A DNA stretch of 64,000 bases from Anaerolineae bacterium (GCA_013178295.1 JABLWW010000007.1:143397-207396), one strand, 5' to 3'; counted from the stretch's first letter, positions 53,815 to 63,192 are shown. Notes: generated from the sequence alone by a model not told the origin. Translations and numbers: made by a program.

Positions 53815-55164
53815 ATGCCAAAGAAACCCCCCGAACCAACGCAATTGCCCCAGGCGCGCGCCTTCCTGGTAGGTATTGACTTCCGCAAGACAGCTTCGCT
53901 GCTCACATTGGAGGATTCGCTAGGCGAGCTGGCTCTGCTGGCAGAAACAGCCGGTCTCAACGTGGTTGGTGAAGCAAAACAGCATCTTGACCAGCCAAAC
54001 GCTGACACCCTTATTGGCTCTGGAAAGGTGGAAGAGATCAAAGCTCTGGTCGAAGAAACTCTGTCCGAAGTCGTCATATTTGATACCGAACTCTCACCAC
54101 GCCATCAGCGCGAACTGGAGAAAAAACTTGGGGCATCTGTGCAAGTAATTGATCGCACCGCGTTGATTCTGGATATTTTTGCCCAGCATGCCCACACCCG
54201 CGAAGGCAGTCTGCAGGTTGAACTTGCCCAGTATGAATACCGTCTGCCCCGGCTGACCCGCGCTTGGACTCACCTTGCACGTCAGGCAGGCGGCGGGGGC
54301 GGCAGAACAGGCAATGTTGGCGGAGTCGGTCTGCGCGGTCCTGGTGAAACCCAGCTGGAAGTTGACCGGCGTGAAATCCGCCGCCGCATCAGCGTACTCA
54401 AAGCCGAGTTGGAAAAAGTCCGCTCGCACCGTATGCGCTACCGCGCCAAGCGTAAGAAATCCCAAATTCCTATCATTGCCCTGGTTGGCTATACCAACGC
54501 CGGAAAATCAACCCTGCTCAACTACCTCTGCAAAGCCAATGTCTACGTCGCTGACAGGCTCTTCGCCACCCTCGACCCAACCACGAGGCGGATCATCCTG
54601 CCCAAAGGGCATGTTTGTCTGCTCACCGATACAGTGGGCTTCATCCAGAAACTCCCCACACAGCTTGTAGCTGCCTTCCGCGCCACTCTCGAAGAAATTT
54701 CTGAAGCCGACCTTCTGATCCACATGGTGGATATTACCCACCCCAATGCTTCTGCCCAGTGGAAATCAGTAGAGCAAACGCTCGAACAGATCGAAGCCAG
54801 TCAGATACCCATCATCACCGCCCTCAACAAAATTGACCTGCTATCCGAGCGTCAAATTGCGCTTGCCATCCACCAGCTGGGTAACGCAGCCATTCCCATC
54901 TCCGCAAAAACGGGTACAGGCATTCCCAGGCTGTTAGAAGCCATTGAAAAACATCTCTTTGAGACCTATTCTTCGATCACAGTGCGTTTGCCATATCAGC
55001 AGGGGCAGCTAATCTCTTTGTTTCACGAACAGGGCCAGGTAGAACGTATCGAACACAGCAGAAACAACGTGCTGATCAAAGGTCTTTTGCCCGGAAGACT
55101 TCTCGCGGGTTTTCAACCTTACATAGAGTCGGACACCCCTCACCAACAGGAAAACGAATTATGA
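53815..55164 (+). CDS. hflX: Ribosome-associated GTPase HflX
   Basis: A 449-residue GTPase that splits stalled ribosomes. The N-terminal domain has NADTLIGSGKVEEIKALVEE and FDTELSPRHQRELEK. The linker is RAWTHLARQAGGGGGRTGNVGGVGLRGPGETQLEVDRREIRRRI. The G domain has ALVGYTNAGKSTLLNYL (G1), DTVGFIQKLP (G3) and TALNKIDLL (G4). A C-terminal domain of about 80 residues follows. It overlaps the next small gene by ATGA. Confidence 0.97.
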   Translation: MPKKPPEPTQLPQARAFLVGIDFRKTASLLTLEDSLGELALLAETAGLNVVGEAKQHLDQPNADTLIGSGKVEEIKALVEETLSEVVIFDTELSPRHQRELEKKLGASVQVIDRTALILDIFAQHAHTREGSLQVELAQYEYRLPRLTRAWTHLARQAGGGGGRTGNVGGVGLRGPGETQLEVDRREIRRRISVLKAELEKVRSHRMRYRAKRKKSQIPIIALVGYTNAGKSTLLNYLCKANVYVADRLFATLDPTTRRIILPKGHVCLLTDTVGFIQKLPTQLVAAFRATLEEISEADLLIHMVDITHPNASAQWKSVEQTLEQIEASQIPIITALNKIDLLSERQIALAIHQLGNAAIPISAKTGTGIPRLLEAIEKHLFETYSSITVRLPYQQGQLISLFHEQGQVERIEHSRNNVLIKGLLPGRLLAGFQPYIESDTPHQQENEL

Positions 55165-55370
55165 ATAAAACATTCGCAGCTATACTCGAATACCTTGCCA
55201 ATTTCTTTGCCCATCGAAAAGGCTTGCTGCCCATGCTGGGAATTCTACTGGTCATCCTGAATTTAATCTTGCGTCTGTGGGTACCGGGCTGGCTGAGTAC
55301 CAGCGATCTCTTGTTGCATCTGGGTATCGTCATAGCAATTCTTGGGTTCATGTTAGCATGGGCGCTATAG
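55161..55370 (+). CDS. 69-residue two-helix membrane protein coupled to hflX
   Basis: MNKTFAAILEYLANFFAHRKG precedes two hydrophobic helices (about 22-42 and 48-69) joined by PGWLSTSDLL. No family recognised. Its ATG overlaps the hflX stop by 4 nt, and a terminator follows, so it is the last gene of the kinase-hflX unit. Confidence 0.8.
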   Translation: MNKTFAAILEYLANFFAHRKGLLPMLGILLVILNLILRLWVPGWLSTSDLLLHLGIVIAILGFMLAWAL

Positions 55371-55378
55371 CATAAAGA

Positions 55379-55405
55379 ACAAACGGGCTTCCTGAGCCCG
55401 TTTGT
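55379..55405. terminator. Terminator between the hflX unit and rpmF
   Basis: Perfect 11-bp arms ACAAACGGGCT and AGCCCGTTTGT with a 5-nt loop. T-rich sequence (CTTACTTCTTTTT) follows on the plus strand. It lies between converging genes. Confidence 0.82.
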
Positions 55406-55406
55406 C

Positions 55407-55598
55407 TTACTTCTTTTTGCTTTCTTTACTGATCACTTCCCGACCCTGGTAATGCCCACAATTCGGACAAACCGTATGCGACAGACGCATCTCACCACAG
55501 TTGTTACACTGCACAAGATTCAAAGCCTGCAACGCATCCTGCGCGCGACGTCGGTCACGGCGACCCTTAGAAAGCTTGCGTTTTGGGTGCGGTACCAT
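55407..55598 (-). CDS. rpmF: 50S ribosomal protein L32
   Basis: A 63-residue zinc-ribbon L32: VPHPKRKLSKGRRDRRRAQDAL, then CNNCGEMRLSHTVCPNCGHYQGREV. The CxxC...CxxC pair binds zinc. It stands alone between a terminator and the SpoIIE-phosphatase promoter region. Confidence 0.97.
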   Translation of the reverse strand: MVPHPKRKLSKGRRDRRRAQDALQALNLVQCNNCGEMRLSHTVCPNCGHYQGREVISKESKKK

Positions 55599-55723
55599 TT
55601 AGACCTCTCTTTATGTTAACCAGAAGACACCTCTTTGTTAAAAGCAGAGCGATTATATCACAAAAACGCCTGTCAACAACAAAAAGAAATTTTTAACCTT
55701 TGCTTTTATTACTGTGTAAAAAT

Positions 55724-55742
55724 TTCAAATTTGAAGTAAAAT
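55724..55742 (+). promoter_or_regulatory. Palindrome and leaderless -10 of the SpoIIE-type phosphatase gene
   Basis: The perfect 12-bp palindrome TTCAAATTTGAA (55724-55735) abuts the -10 box TAAAAT (55737-55742). The ATG comes 7 nt later without a ribosome site. A regulator bound to the palindrome would sit in the promoter spacer. Regulator unknown. Confidence 0.5.
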
Positions 55743-55749
55743 TCCGCCT

Positions 55750-56478
55750 ATGGAAATTCAGATTGGCATAGCCAAAGTACCCAAATACGACTCTATCGAG
55801 AGTGGCGATACACTGGAATTTGTCGAACGTCCCAATGGCGGCGTTTCTGTCGTCATGGCAGATGCACAGACTTCAGGCAGAGAAGCCAAAGCGTTATCCT
55901 CCGGCGTGGTGCGCAAAGCAGCCAGTTTGCTGGCAGAAGGCGTGCGCGATAGCGCCGCCGCCCGAGCCGCATCCGATTATCTCTTCACCGAGAAAGGAGG
56001 CAACTATGCTGCTTATCTCGATATCATATCGGTTGATCTGCAAAGCGATACCATCGTCATTACGCGCAACAACCCCACCCCAGCTTTAATCGCTCGAGGT
56101 GAATGTTGCATTGAAAGCCTTAGCGGTGCAGGCACGCCCATTGGTCTTTCACGCAACATCCGCCCTTCTGTCACAGAAATACCCCTTGAAACAGATATCA
56201 CCGTTATGGTATATACAGACGGTGTCCAAAATGCAGGAAGGGCTTATGGACAACCTATCGATGCCCGCACGTTGCTCGAATCGTTTTTGGAAGACCAACA
56301 TCCCTCCCCACAGCTGATCGCCGACACGATCCTTCTCGAAGCTGTCCGTCTGGACCAGTCAAGACCCAATGATGATATGAGCATCATGGTTTTGCGCATC
56401 GTTCCCCATCACACAAAACCCCTGCGCAGAATGACTGTGTATATTCCTTTTGAACAGCATTTCACTGGCAGTGATTGA
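55750..56478 (+). CDS. SpoIIE/PP2C-like serine phosphatase
   Basis: A 242-residue phosphatase domain without a sensor or membrane part. Visible motifs are VSVVMADAQTSGREAKALSS (metal-binding Asp), a weak GNYAAYLDIISVDL, TRNNPTPALIARG, GAGTPIGLSRNIRPSVTEIPL, VMVYTDGVQNAGR and RPNDDMSIMVLRI with the final Asp pair. The family dephosphorylates anti-anti-sigma (STAS) proteins; no STAS or anti-sigma gene is adjacent. Confidence 0.9.
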   Translation: MEIQIGIAKVPKYDSIESGDTLEFVERPNGGVSVVMADAQTSGREAKALSSGVVRKAASLLAEGVRDSAAARAASDYLFTEKGGNYAAYLDIISVDLQSDTIVITRNNPTPALIARGECCIESLSGAGTPIGLSRNIRPSVTEIPLETDITVMVYTDGVQNAGRAYGQPIDARTLLESFLEDQHPSPQLIADTILLEAVRLDQSRPNDDMSIMVLRIVPHHTKPLRRMTVYIPFEQHFTGSD

Positions 56479-56558
56479 AAAGGGTCGTTACCGTCACCCA
56501 GCCCGAGACAACCGGATAAAGCCTTTCTTTTCCTCTACTCATTGTAAGACAACAAGAG

Positions 56559-56564
56559 TATAAT
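56559..56564 (+). promoter_or_regulatory. -10 box of secD (TATAAT)
   Basis: A perfect TATAAT about 57 nt before the secD ATG; the -35 is not clear. The leader contains GGAGG. Confidence 0.5.
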
Positions 56565-56620
56565 GCGAGGGTGCGCCAGCCAGCGGCTGGCATTTGTATA
56601 AACTGGAGGCTTTAATAAGG

Positions 56621-57994
56621 ATGAGTCAAAGAATAGTTCGTCTTGTTATCATCGCGGTAATACTGATCTTCGCCATCTGGATCAACATTCCCAACAACGG
56701 CGGTATCCACATCGGCGAGTTTCAACGCGATCTAAAAACTGTCCTGGGATTGGACTTACAGGGTGGTATGCAGGTGCTACTTGAAGCCGATTTGCCCGAA
56801 GACCAGACCATAGATGCCGACGCACTTGAAAACGCCCGCAAAATTCTCGAAAACCGCAGCAATGGTTTGGGTGTCAGCGAAGTTTCTTTTCAGGTCGCCG
56901 GTAACCGCCGCATTGTAGGCGAATTCCCTGGTCTAACCAAAACCGACGAAGTGGTTGCCGTGCTCAAAGAAACCGGGCAGCTCGAATTTGTCGATCTGGG
57001 AGACACCTGGCTGCCAGAAGGCACCATCATCAAAACAGACCATGGTGGCTCCTCCGCCCAGCCCATCTCCCCAACACCCACTGCCACCACCGAGGGAACC
57101 GATACACAGCCGCAAGAAGATAAAATCTGGCACACTGTCATGACCGGGGATCAGATCAAACAGGTAGGAGTTCAGACCGATCAGCTCGGAAAGCCCATCA
57201 TCGCCTTTACCCTCAAAGAAGAAGGCACAAAAATCTTTGCCGAATACACCACTGCCAACGTCAATAAAATACTGGGCATTGCTCTGGATAAACGCATTAT
57301 CTCTGCCCCGCGCGTACAGGAACCTATTACCAAGGGAGAAGGCACCATCACTGGCGAGTTCACAACCGAAAGCGCCAATAACCTGGCAGTGCAGCTGCGC
57401 TACGGTTCGCTGCCCATTCCGCTCAAAGTCATTCAGAGCCGTGTGATTGGTCCCACCCTCGGTCAGGATTCTCTCAAGAAAAGCATGATCGCTGGTGTTG
57501 TCGGGTTTATCCTCATTTCACTCTTCATGCTGTTCTACTACCGTCTGCCCGGTTTTGTTGCCATCCTTGCACTGGTTACTTATGGGGTCATCACACTGGC
57601 GATTTACAAACTGCTGCCCGTTACCCTCACACTCCCCGGCATTGCCGGTCTGATGCTTAGCACTGGTGGTGCCTTGGACGCCAACATCCTGATCTTCGAA
57701 CGTTTCAAAGAAGAGTTGCGCGCCGGTCGCAAACTGGAACAGGCATTGACCATTGGCTGGCGGCGTGCTTGGCCCTCCATTCGCGATTCAAACATCGCTA
57801 CATTGATTACCAGTATCATCATTTTCATGTTTGGCTCCGCTTTTGGCGCCAGCATCGTTAAAGGTTTTGCTCTGACTCTTGCGCTTGGGATTGTCGTCAG
57901 CCTGTTCGGCGCTTTAGTCGTTACGCGAGCATTTCTAAACGAAGTGTTAAACATCGCCAAACCCACCAACTATTCACGCTGGTTTGGTCTTTAG
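56621..57994 (+). CDS. secD: Protein translocase subunit SecD
   Basis: A 457-residue SecD, which with SecF uses the proton gradient to drive late steps of Sec export. An N-terminal helix is followed by GLDLQGGMQVLLEAD (D1 motif) and the periplasmic P1 domain, which has a Ser/Pro/Thr-rich insert around 140-165. Then five helices follow, with LTLPGIAGLMLSTGGALDANILIFERFKEELRAG, where the usual G-x-AVDAN motif is STGGALDAN. ATG 56621 is chosen; the frame extends 9 codons upstream. Confidence 0.96.
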   Translation: MSQRIVRLVIIAVILIFAIWINIPNNGGIHIGEFQRDLKTVLGLDLQGGMQVLLEADLPEDQTIDADALENARKILENRSNGLGVSEVSFQVAGNRRIVGEFPGLTKTDEVVAVLKETGQLEFVDLGDTWLPEGTIIKTDHGGSSAQPISPTPTATTEGTDTQPQEDKIWHTVMTGDQIKQVGVQTDQLGKPIIAFTLKEEGTKIFAEYTTANVNKILGIALDKRIISAPRVQEPITKGEGTITGEFTTESANNLAVQLRYGSLPIPLKVIQSRVIGPTLGQDSLKKSMIAGVVGFILISLFMLFYYRLPGFVAILALVTYGVITLAIYKLLPVTLTLPGIAGLMLSTGGALDANILIFERFKEELRAGRKLEQALTIGWRRAWPSIRDSNIATLITSIIIFMFGSAFGASIVKGFALTLALGIVVSLFGALVVTRAFLNEVLNIAKPTNYSRWFGL

Positions 57995-58008
57995 AAAGGT
58001 AGATAACG

Positions 58009-58932
58009 ATGCTCAACATTCTTGGAAAACGTTACATTTTCTTTGCGGTTTCGGCACTCATTATCATCCCCGGAATCATTGTCCTGGCAATTTACGGGTT
58101 GCCTTTCTCCATTGATTTTACTGGCGGCGCCCTGTTAGAACTCCAATTCACCTCCGGTGCAATGCCCACCCCCTCAGAGATCATCAAACTGTACAATGAT
58201 CTGGGAATTTCAGATGTCCAGGTTCAAACCAGCGGGACAGACATCTTCTTAATCCGCTCCGCCCTCTTTGAAGAAGACCTCAAGACCCAGATCATTGACA
58301 GCCTGAGCCAGAAATATGGCAGCGAGCCGATCGTCCTGCGTTATGACATAGTAGGACCTACCATTGGCAAGGAAGTAACGCGAAATGCCGCTCTGGCAGT
58401 CGCCATCGCAGCGCTGGGCGTTGTCATCTATATCACGTATGCTTTTCGCGGGGTTCAACATGCCGCGCGCTATGGGTTATGCGCTATTATCGCCATGCTG
58501 CATGACTTTCTCGTCGTGCTCAGCGTCTCTGCCATTGGCGGGCGTTTCTTTGGCTGGCAATTTGACACCCTCTTTTTGACTGCCTTTCTGACTGTCATTG
58601 GCTTTTCGGTGCAGGATAAGATTGTGGTCTTTGACCGCATCCGCGAAAACAGCAGCATTTACCGCCGTCTGGAATTTGAAAAACTGGCAAATCACTCTAT
58701 TGTGCAAACATTACAGCGCTCCATCAACACACAGCTGATGACTTCTGAATTTCTGCTTCTGGCATTAGCCTTCTTGGGCGGCGTCACCCTGCGCGAGTTT
58801 TCGGTCATCCTGCTCATTGGGTTATTCATGGGTACATACTCCTCGATTTTTATCGCCGCCCCGGTGCTGGTGATTTGGGAAAACAAAGAATGGCAGCGAT
58901 GGTTCAAAGGAAAGAAACCCATCCCTGCATAA
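58009..58932 (+). CDS. secF: Protein translocase subunit SecF
   Basis: A 307-residue SecF with six helices. It shows FSIDFTGGALLELQF near the N-terminus, YDIVGPTIGKEVTRNA, and the fourth-helix motif as IGFSVQDKIVVFDRIREN; most SecF proteins read GYSxNDTVVVFDRxRE, so N and T are replaced by Q and K. It begins 14 nt after secD. A strong terminator follows. Confidence 0.96.
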   Translation: MLNILGKRYIFFAVSALIIIPGIIVLAIYGLPFSIDFTGGALLELQFTSGAMPTPSEIIKLYNDLGISDVQVQTSGTDIFLIRSALFEEDLKTQIIDSLSQKYGSEPIVLRYDIVGPTIGKEVTRNAALAVAIAALGVVIYITYAFRGVQHAARYGLCAIIAMLHDFLVVLSVSAIGGRFFGWQFDTLFLTAFLTVIGFSVQDKIVVFDRIRENSSIYRRLEFEKLANHSIVQTLQRSINTQLMTSEFLLLALAFLGGVTLREFSVILLIGLFMGTYSSIFIAAPVLVIWENKEWQRWFKGKKPIPA

Positions 58933-58946
58933 AAACGTGAAACTGC

Positions 58947-58989
58947 AAAAAATATCTGGCGCAAAAAAGCCCAGATATTTTTTGTTTTT
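58947..58989 (+). terminator. Terminator of secD-secF
   Basis: Thirteen-bp arms AAAAAATATCTGG (58947-58959) and CCAGATATTTTTT (58971-58983), then GTTTTT. Confidence 0.85.
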
Positions 58990-59015
58990 ACAAAAATCGC
59001 CTCTGTTGATACAAT
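58987..59015 (+). promoter_or_regulatory. tdh promoter (TTTACA-17-TACAAT)
   Basis: TTTACA at 58987-58992 and TACAAT at 59010-59015, 17 nt apart. The leader is about 36 nt and carries AGGAG. Confidence 0.6.
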
Positions 59016-59057
59016 ACAATAGCCGATTAAGATCATTCCTAGCCTCAGGAGCAGAAA

Positions 59058-60080
59058 ATGAGAAGAGAAGTCGTGCTGGTTTCAGGTGCAAATGGTGAAA
59101 TTGGACATGGCTTGATTAGACATCTGGCTGAACAGGAGCAGGTTCTGGTACTGGCTTTGGACGTCCAACCGCTGGACAGACAGCTGCGCGACTACTGCTA
59201 CAGCTGTATCCAGGGCGATATTCTCGACAACATGCTGCTTGGCAGACTGGTGGTCGAGTACGAAATCCGCACCATCTATCACCTTGCCTCCATCCTCTCC
59301 ACCAAAGCCGAATACAACCCTGAAACTGCTCACCGTATCAACGTGGAGGGTACCCTCAACCTGTTACGTCTTGCAGTCGAACAGGCACAGTGGCAGGGAA
59401 AAACCGTTAAGTTTCTTTACCCCAGTTCCATCGCTGCCTATGGACTGCCCGATCTGGAGACAAAAATGAAAGCAGGAAAGGTCAAAGAAGAACAGTGGCT
59501 TCAACCTACCACCATGTACGGCTGTAACAAGCTCTATTGCGAGCATCTTGGGCGATATTACAACAATTACTACCGCCAGCTGGCGGCTGACCGTGCCTCT
59601 GTATCCATTGACTTTCGCTGTCTGCGCTTCCCTGGCTTGATTAGCGCCGAAACAATCCCCAGCGGCGGCACCAGCGACTACGGGCCAGAAATGCTGCACC
59701 ACGCCGCACAAAACATCCCCTACGCTTGCTTTGTCCGCCCGGATACTGTTCTTCCCTTCATGACCATGCCGGACGCCATCCGCGCACTCATCAAACTTGA
59801 AGCCGCACCCAAAAAATCTCTTTCACAACTGGTTTATAACGTTACCAGTTTCAGCATGTCCGCTCAGGAAATCCACAATGTGGTCAAAAAACATTTTCCA
59901 AATGCCGAAATTACATTTCAGGTAGATACAAAACGTCAGTCCATTGTAGACAGCTGGCCTGCAGATGTGGACGATCTGGACGCAAGAAAAGACTGGGGAT
60001 GGCGGCCGGATTACGACCGCGAACGCGCCTTTGATGAATTTCTTATCCCGGCAATCAAACAGCGCTATGCCACACAGTAA
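59058..60080 (+). CDS. L-threonine 3-dehydrogenase, SDR (epimerase-like) type
   Basis: A 340-residue extended SDR. The NAD motif is VSGANGEIGHGLIRHL, and the catalytic YxxxK is YGCNK with PSSIAAYG upstream. The stretch RFPGLISAETIPSGGTSDYGPEMLHHAAQ, then YACFVRPDTVLPFMTMPDAIRA, matches the short-chain threonine dehydrogenases (TDH2) more than sugar epimerases. Product would be 2-amino-3-ketobutyrate, which yields glycine and acetyl-CoA; a glycine cleavage operon lies elsewhere in the window. An epimerase role is the alternative. Confidence 0.82.
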   Translation: MRREVVLVSGANGEIGHGLIRHLAEQEQVLVLALDVQPLDRQLRDYCYSCIQGDILDNMLLGRLVVEYEIRTIYHLASILSTKAEYNPETAHRINVEGTLNLLRLAVEQAQWQGKTVKFLYPSSIAAYGLPDLETKMKAGKVKEEQWLQPTTMYGCNKLYCEHLGRYYNNYYRQLAADRASVSIDFRCLRFPGLISAETIPSGGTSDYGPEMLHHAAQNIPYACFVRPDTVLPFMTMPDAIRALIKLEAAPKKSLSQLVYNVTSFSMSAQEIHNVVKKHFPNAEITFQVDTKRQSIVDSWPADVDDLDARKDWGWRPDYDRERAFDEFLIPAIKQRYATQ

Positions 60081-60107
60081 ATCTTTGAAATCGCTGCGAG
60101 GTTGGTT

Positions 60108-61979
60108 ATGAACGACTCAATATCCAATCACACGACGCAATCGGTTACATTCAAAGCTGAAACCCGCCAGTTGCTCAATATCCTGATCCATTCGCTATAC
60201 GCCAATCGCGAAGTTTTTCTGCGCGAACTGATCTCAAACGCATCTGACGCCCTGACCCGTATCCGCTTTGAGCAGCTGACCAACCAACAAATCCTCGATC
60301 CCGAAGCTGAGCTGGCAATCTGGATCGAAGCGGACAACGAAAAAAAGCAACTGATCATACGCGACAGCGGTATCGGCATGACCAGCGAAGAACTGGCTGA
60401 AAACCTGGGCACCATTGCCCACTCAGGTGCGCGCGCCTTTCTCGAAGCTTCCATGAAAGGCAACGCGCAGCTCTCAGCGGATATTATCGGGCAGTTTGGA
60501 GTGGGGTTTTACTCCGCCTTCATGGTCGCCGAGTGGATACGTGTGCGATCGCGTTCCTATCGCCCAGACGCCAAGGGAGCAAGCTGGTTCTCCAGCGGAG
60601 ACGATACCTATACAATTGTTGAGGATGACAAAGCCGACCGCGGCACGGAAATTACCATCCAGCTTAAAGAAGATGCGCATGAGTTCGCCGATGAGTACAG
60701 GCTGAGCAGCATCATCAAAAAACATTCCAATTACATCCCATTCCCAATTTATCTGGGAAAAGAGAAAAAAGTAGCCAATCAGCAAACCGCTTTATGGCGG
60801 CAGCCCCCTCAAAAAATTGAGGAAAAAGAATACCACGAGTTCTACAAGCAGTTCACGCTGGACATTGAGCCGCCCATCGCCTACACGCACCTATCAGTTG
60901 ATGCCCCTGTTCAACTCTACGCCGTGCTTTACATCCCCGCTTCTGCTGAACGCAGCCTGTTTTCGCTGCGCAGGGAAGACGGGCTGGAACTGTTTGCCCG
61001 CAAAATCCTCATCCAAGAATATTGCAAAGACCTTCTGCCCGAATTCCTGCGTTTTGTCCAGGGCGTTGTTGATTCTGAAGATCTCCCCCTCAACGTTTCC
61101 CGTGAGACCATCCATTCCACCAAAATCATGGCGCAGCTCAAGCGTCTGATCACATCCAAAGTCATTGACCTTCTTAAGAACATCTCCCAAGAGAAACCCG
61201 AAGATTACAAGAAGTTCTGGAAAAACTTCCGCCAGTACATCAAGGAGGGCGTGGCAACCAGTGACGAATATCATGATTCTCTGCTGCCTTTGCTACGCTT
61301 TAAGACGCTTTTCAACCCCGAAGAGCTTATCACGCTGGATAGCTACGTCAGCGAGATGAAACCCGATCAGAAGAAAATCTATTACATCTTGGGAGAAGAT
61401 GAACGTTCGCTTCAAAAAAGCCCGCATCTCGAAGTGTTCAAACATTTCGGGTACGATGTCTTGCTCCTCACTGACCCCCTTGACCCCTTCATGCTGCTCA
61501 GACTTCAGAGCTACAAAGAGTTTCCGCTTGCCAATGCAGCCTCAGAAGAGCTGAAGCTGCCCGCCGAAGAGCAGACGCCCGGCGAAGAGGCTTCAACACT
61601 GCAAGAGAATGCGATTGAGCAAATTATTAATCGCTTCAAGACAGTTCTGGGCGAGCGCGTCACCGATATCCGTGTCAGCGATCGTCTGATCGAATCACCC
61701 GCTCGGCTGATTGACAGCGGCGGTGCATCCACCTCAATCGAAATGCAGCGGCTTTACCGTATGCTTGGGCGCGAGGTCGAGATACCCAAAAAAGCACTGG
61801 AAATCAATCCCAAACATGCCATTATCAAAAAGCTGAGTACACTCCCGGCAGATCACCCGCTGGGGCAGCAGATCATTGAACAAATCTACGAAAATGCCCT
61901 TTTAGTTGAGGGGTTACACCCAGACCCAACAGGCATGATCGCCCGTATCCAAAATATCATCGAAGCCGCTCTCGATTAA
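60108..61979 (+). CDS. htpG: Hsp90-family chaperone HtpG
   Basis: A 623-residue bacterial Hsp90. The N-terminal ATP site shows RELISNASDALTRIRFEQL, IRDSGIGMTSEELAENLGTIAHSGARAF and GQFGVGFYSAFMVAEWI. The middle domain has LPEFLRFVQGVVDSEDLPLNVSRETI, and the C-terminal dimerisation domain ends IIEAALD. ATG 60108 (GAGG 7 nt upstream) is preferred to the TTG two codons before. It starts 27 nt after the threonine dehydrogenase gene. Confidence 0.97.
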   Translation: MNDSISNHTTQSVTFKAETRQLLNILIHSLYANREVFLRELISNASDALTRIRFEQLTNQQILDPEAELAIWIEADNEKKQLIIRDSGIGMTSEELAENLGTIAHSGARAFLEASMKGNAQLSADIIGQFGVGFYSAFMVAEWIRVRSRSYRPDAKGASWFSSGDDTYTIVEDDKADRGTEITIQLKEDAHEFADEYRLSSIIKKHSNYIPFPIYLGKEKKVANQQTALWRQPPQKIEEKEYHEFYKQFTLDIEPPIAYTHLSVDAPVQLYAVLYIPASAERSLFSLRREDGLELFARKILIQEYCKDLLPEFLRFVQGVVDSEDLPLNVSRETIHSTKIMAQLKRLITSKVIDLLKNISQEKPEDYKKFWKNFRQYIKEGVATSDEYHDSLLPLLRFKTLFNPEELITLDSYVSEMKPDQKKIYYILGEDERSLQKSPHLEVFKHFGYDVLLLTDPLDPFMLLRLQSYKEFPLANAASEELKLPAEEQTPGEEASTLQENAIEQIINRFKTVLGERVTDIRVSDRLIESPARLIDSGGASTSIEMQRLYRMLGREVEIPKKALEINPKHAIIKKLSTLPADHPLGQQIIEQIYENALLVEGLHPDPTGMIARIQNIIEAALD

Positions 61980-62052
61980 CGCCATCAGAGACCTTCCCCC
62001 CATCCACCAGCGGCAGAAACATAACCTGGTCTCAACAATATAAGGAGTTCAA

Positions 62053-63138
62053 ATGGCAAAAAAAACGATCGGATATATGAAGCTGGTATGGACATGCCCG
62101 GCGTGTCAATCGAGAAACCCAGGCGACCAAAAAACTTGCAGCAACTGCGGTGCCCCGCAGCCCGAAGATGTGCAATTTGAACACCCCGAGCGCGAGGAAC
62201 TGATCACAGACCAGGAAGAAATCACTAAAGCCAAAACCTCTCAGGCAGATATCCATTGCGGCTTTTGCGGCACGCGCAACCCATACAACGCATCTGTTTG
62301 TTCGCAGTGCGGCGGCGATCTCAAAGAAGGCAAACAGCGCGCCAGCGGTCAGGTATTAGGCGCTTTTCAGCCCGGTGCAGTAAAAGCCATCACCTGCCCA
62401 ACCTGCGGTGCGCCCAACCCCGATACCGCGCTCAACTGCCAGCAGTGCGGCGCAGGGCTGCCCTCTAAACGCATACCAGCCGCACCTGCCGCCCCGCCCA
62501 AAAAAACCAACTGGGTGCTCATTTTCATTGCCGCAGTTATCGCATTGGCGATTTGCGGGCTGGCGTCCTGGGCTATCGGCAAATCCATGCAGCGCGACAG
62601 CCTGACTGCCAGCGTCCAGTCCATCTCATGGGAGCGCGCCATCGAGATTGAACAATATGGACCGGTAAAACGTGAAGATTGGAAAGAAAATATCCCCGCC
62701 GAAGCGGTCATCGCCCAATGCACGCAAAAATTCCACCACACCCAGCCCCAGCCAGACCCAAATGCCCAAAGCGAGGAAGTATGCGGCACCCCATACACAA
62801 TCGATAAAGGCAGCGGGGTGGCAGAAGTTGTGCAGGACTGCGAATACCGCATCTATCTCGACTTCTGTCAATACACTGTCAACGAATGGTCGGTTATTGA
62901 TACAGCCGTCCTGCGCGGCAATGATCTCAACCCACAATGGCCGCAGCCCGCGCTCACCCAGAATCAGCGTCCAGGGCAGCGTCAAGAGCAGTATCTAATC
63001 ATTTTCAGTAGCGATAAGAACGAGTATCTGTACAGAACAGATAATTCTGCGCTTTTCTCACAAGCAGTCATTGGAAGCCAATGGAAATTGACCATTGACG
63101 GCTTTGGCAATGTCGTAACCATAGAACCTGTAAACTAG
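62053..63138 (+). CDS. Triple zinc-ribbon protein with one membrane helix
   Basis: A 361-residue protein. Three CxxC-x(9-11)-CxxC ribbons lie in the cytosolic N-terminal part: CPACQSRNPGDQKTCSNC, CGFCGTRNPYNASVCSQC and CPTCGAPNPDTALNCQQC. The second and third precede one membrane helix (about 155-177, VLIFIAAVIALAICGLASWA). The outer domain (180-361) has Cys pairs and an IDKGSGVAEVVQDCEYRIYLDFCQYTV segment; its fold is not recognised. AAGGAG precedes the ATG. Function unknown. Confidence 0.82.
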   Translation: MAKKTIGYMKLVWTCPACQSRNPGDQKTCSNCGAPQPEDVQFEHPEREELITDQEEITKAKTSQADIHCGFCGTRNPYNASVCSQCGGDLKEGKQRASGQVLGAFQPGAVKAITCPTCGAPNPDTALNCQQCGAGLPSKRIPAAPAAPPKKTNWVLIFIAAVIALAICGLASWAIGKSMQRDSLTASVQSISWERAIEIEQYGPVKREDWKENIPAEAVIAQCTQKFHHTQPQPDPNAQSEEVCGTPYTIDKGSGVAEVVQDCEYRIYLDFCQYTVNEWSVIDTAVLRGNDLNPQWPQPALTQNQRPGQRQEQYLIIFSSDKNEYLYRTDNSALFSQAVIGSQWKLTIDGFGNVVTIEPVN

Positions 63139-63186
63139 AGAAAAAGATAACCTCAAAAAGGGGACGTTTGTTTCTGTAAAAGCAGA

Positions 63187-63192
63187 TAAAAT
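63187..63192 (+). promoter_or_regulatory. -10 box of the M23-type gene (TAAAAT)
   Basis: TAAAAT, with transcription expected to start near 63199, ahead of the GGAG at 63206-63209. Confidence 0.4.
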
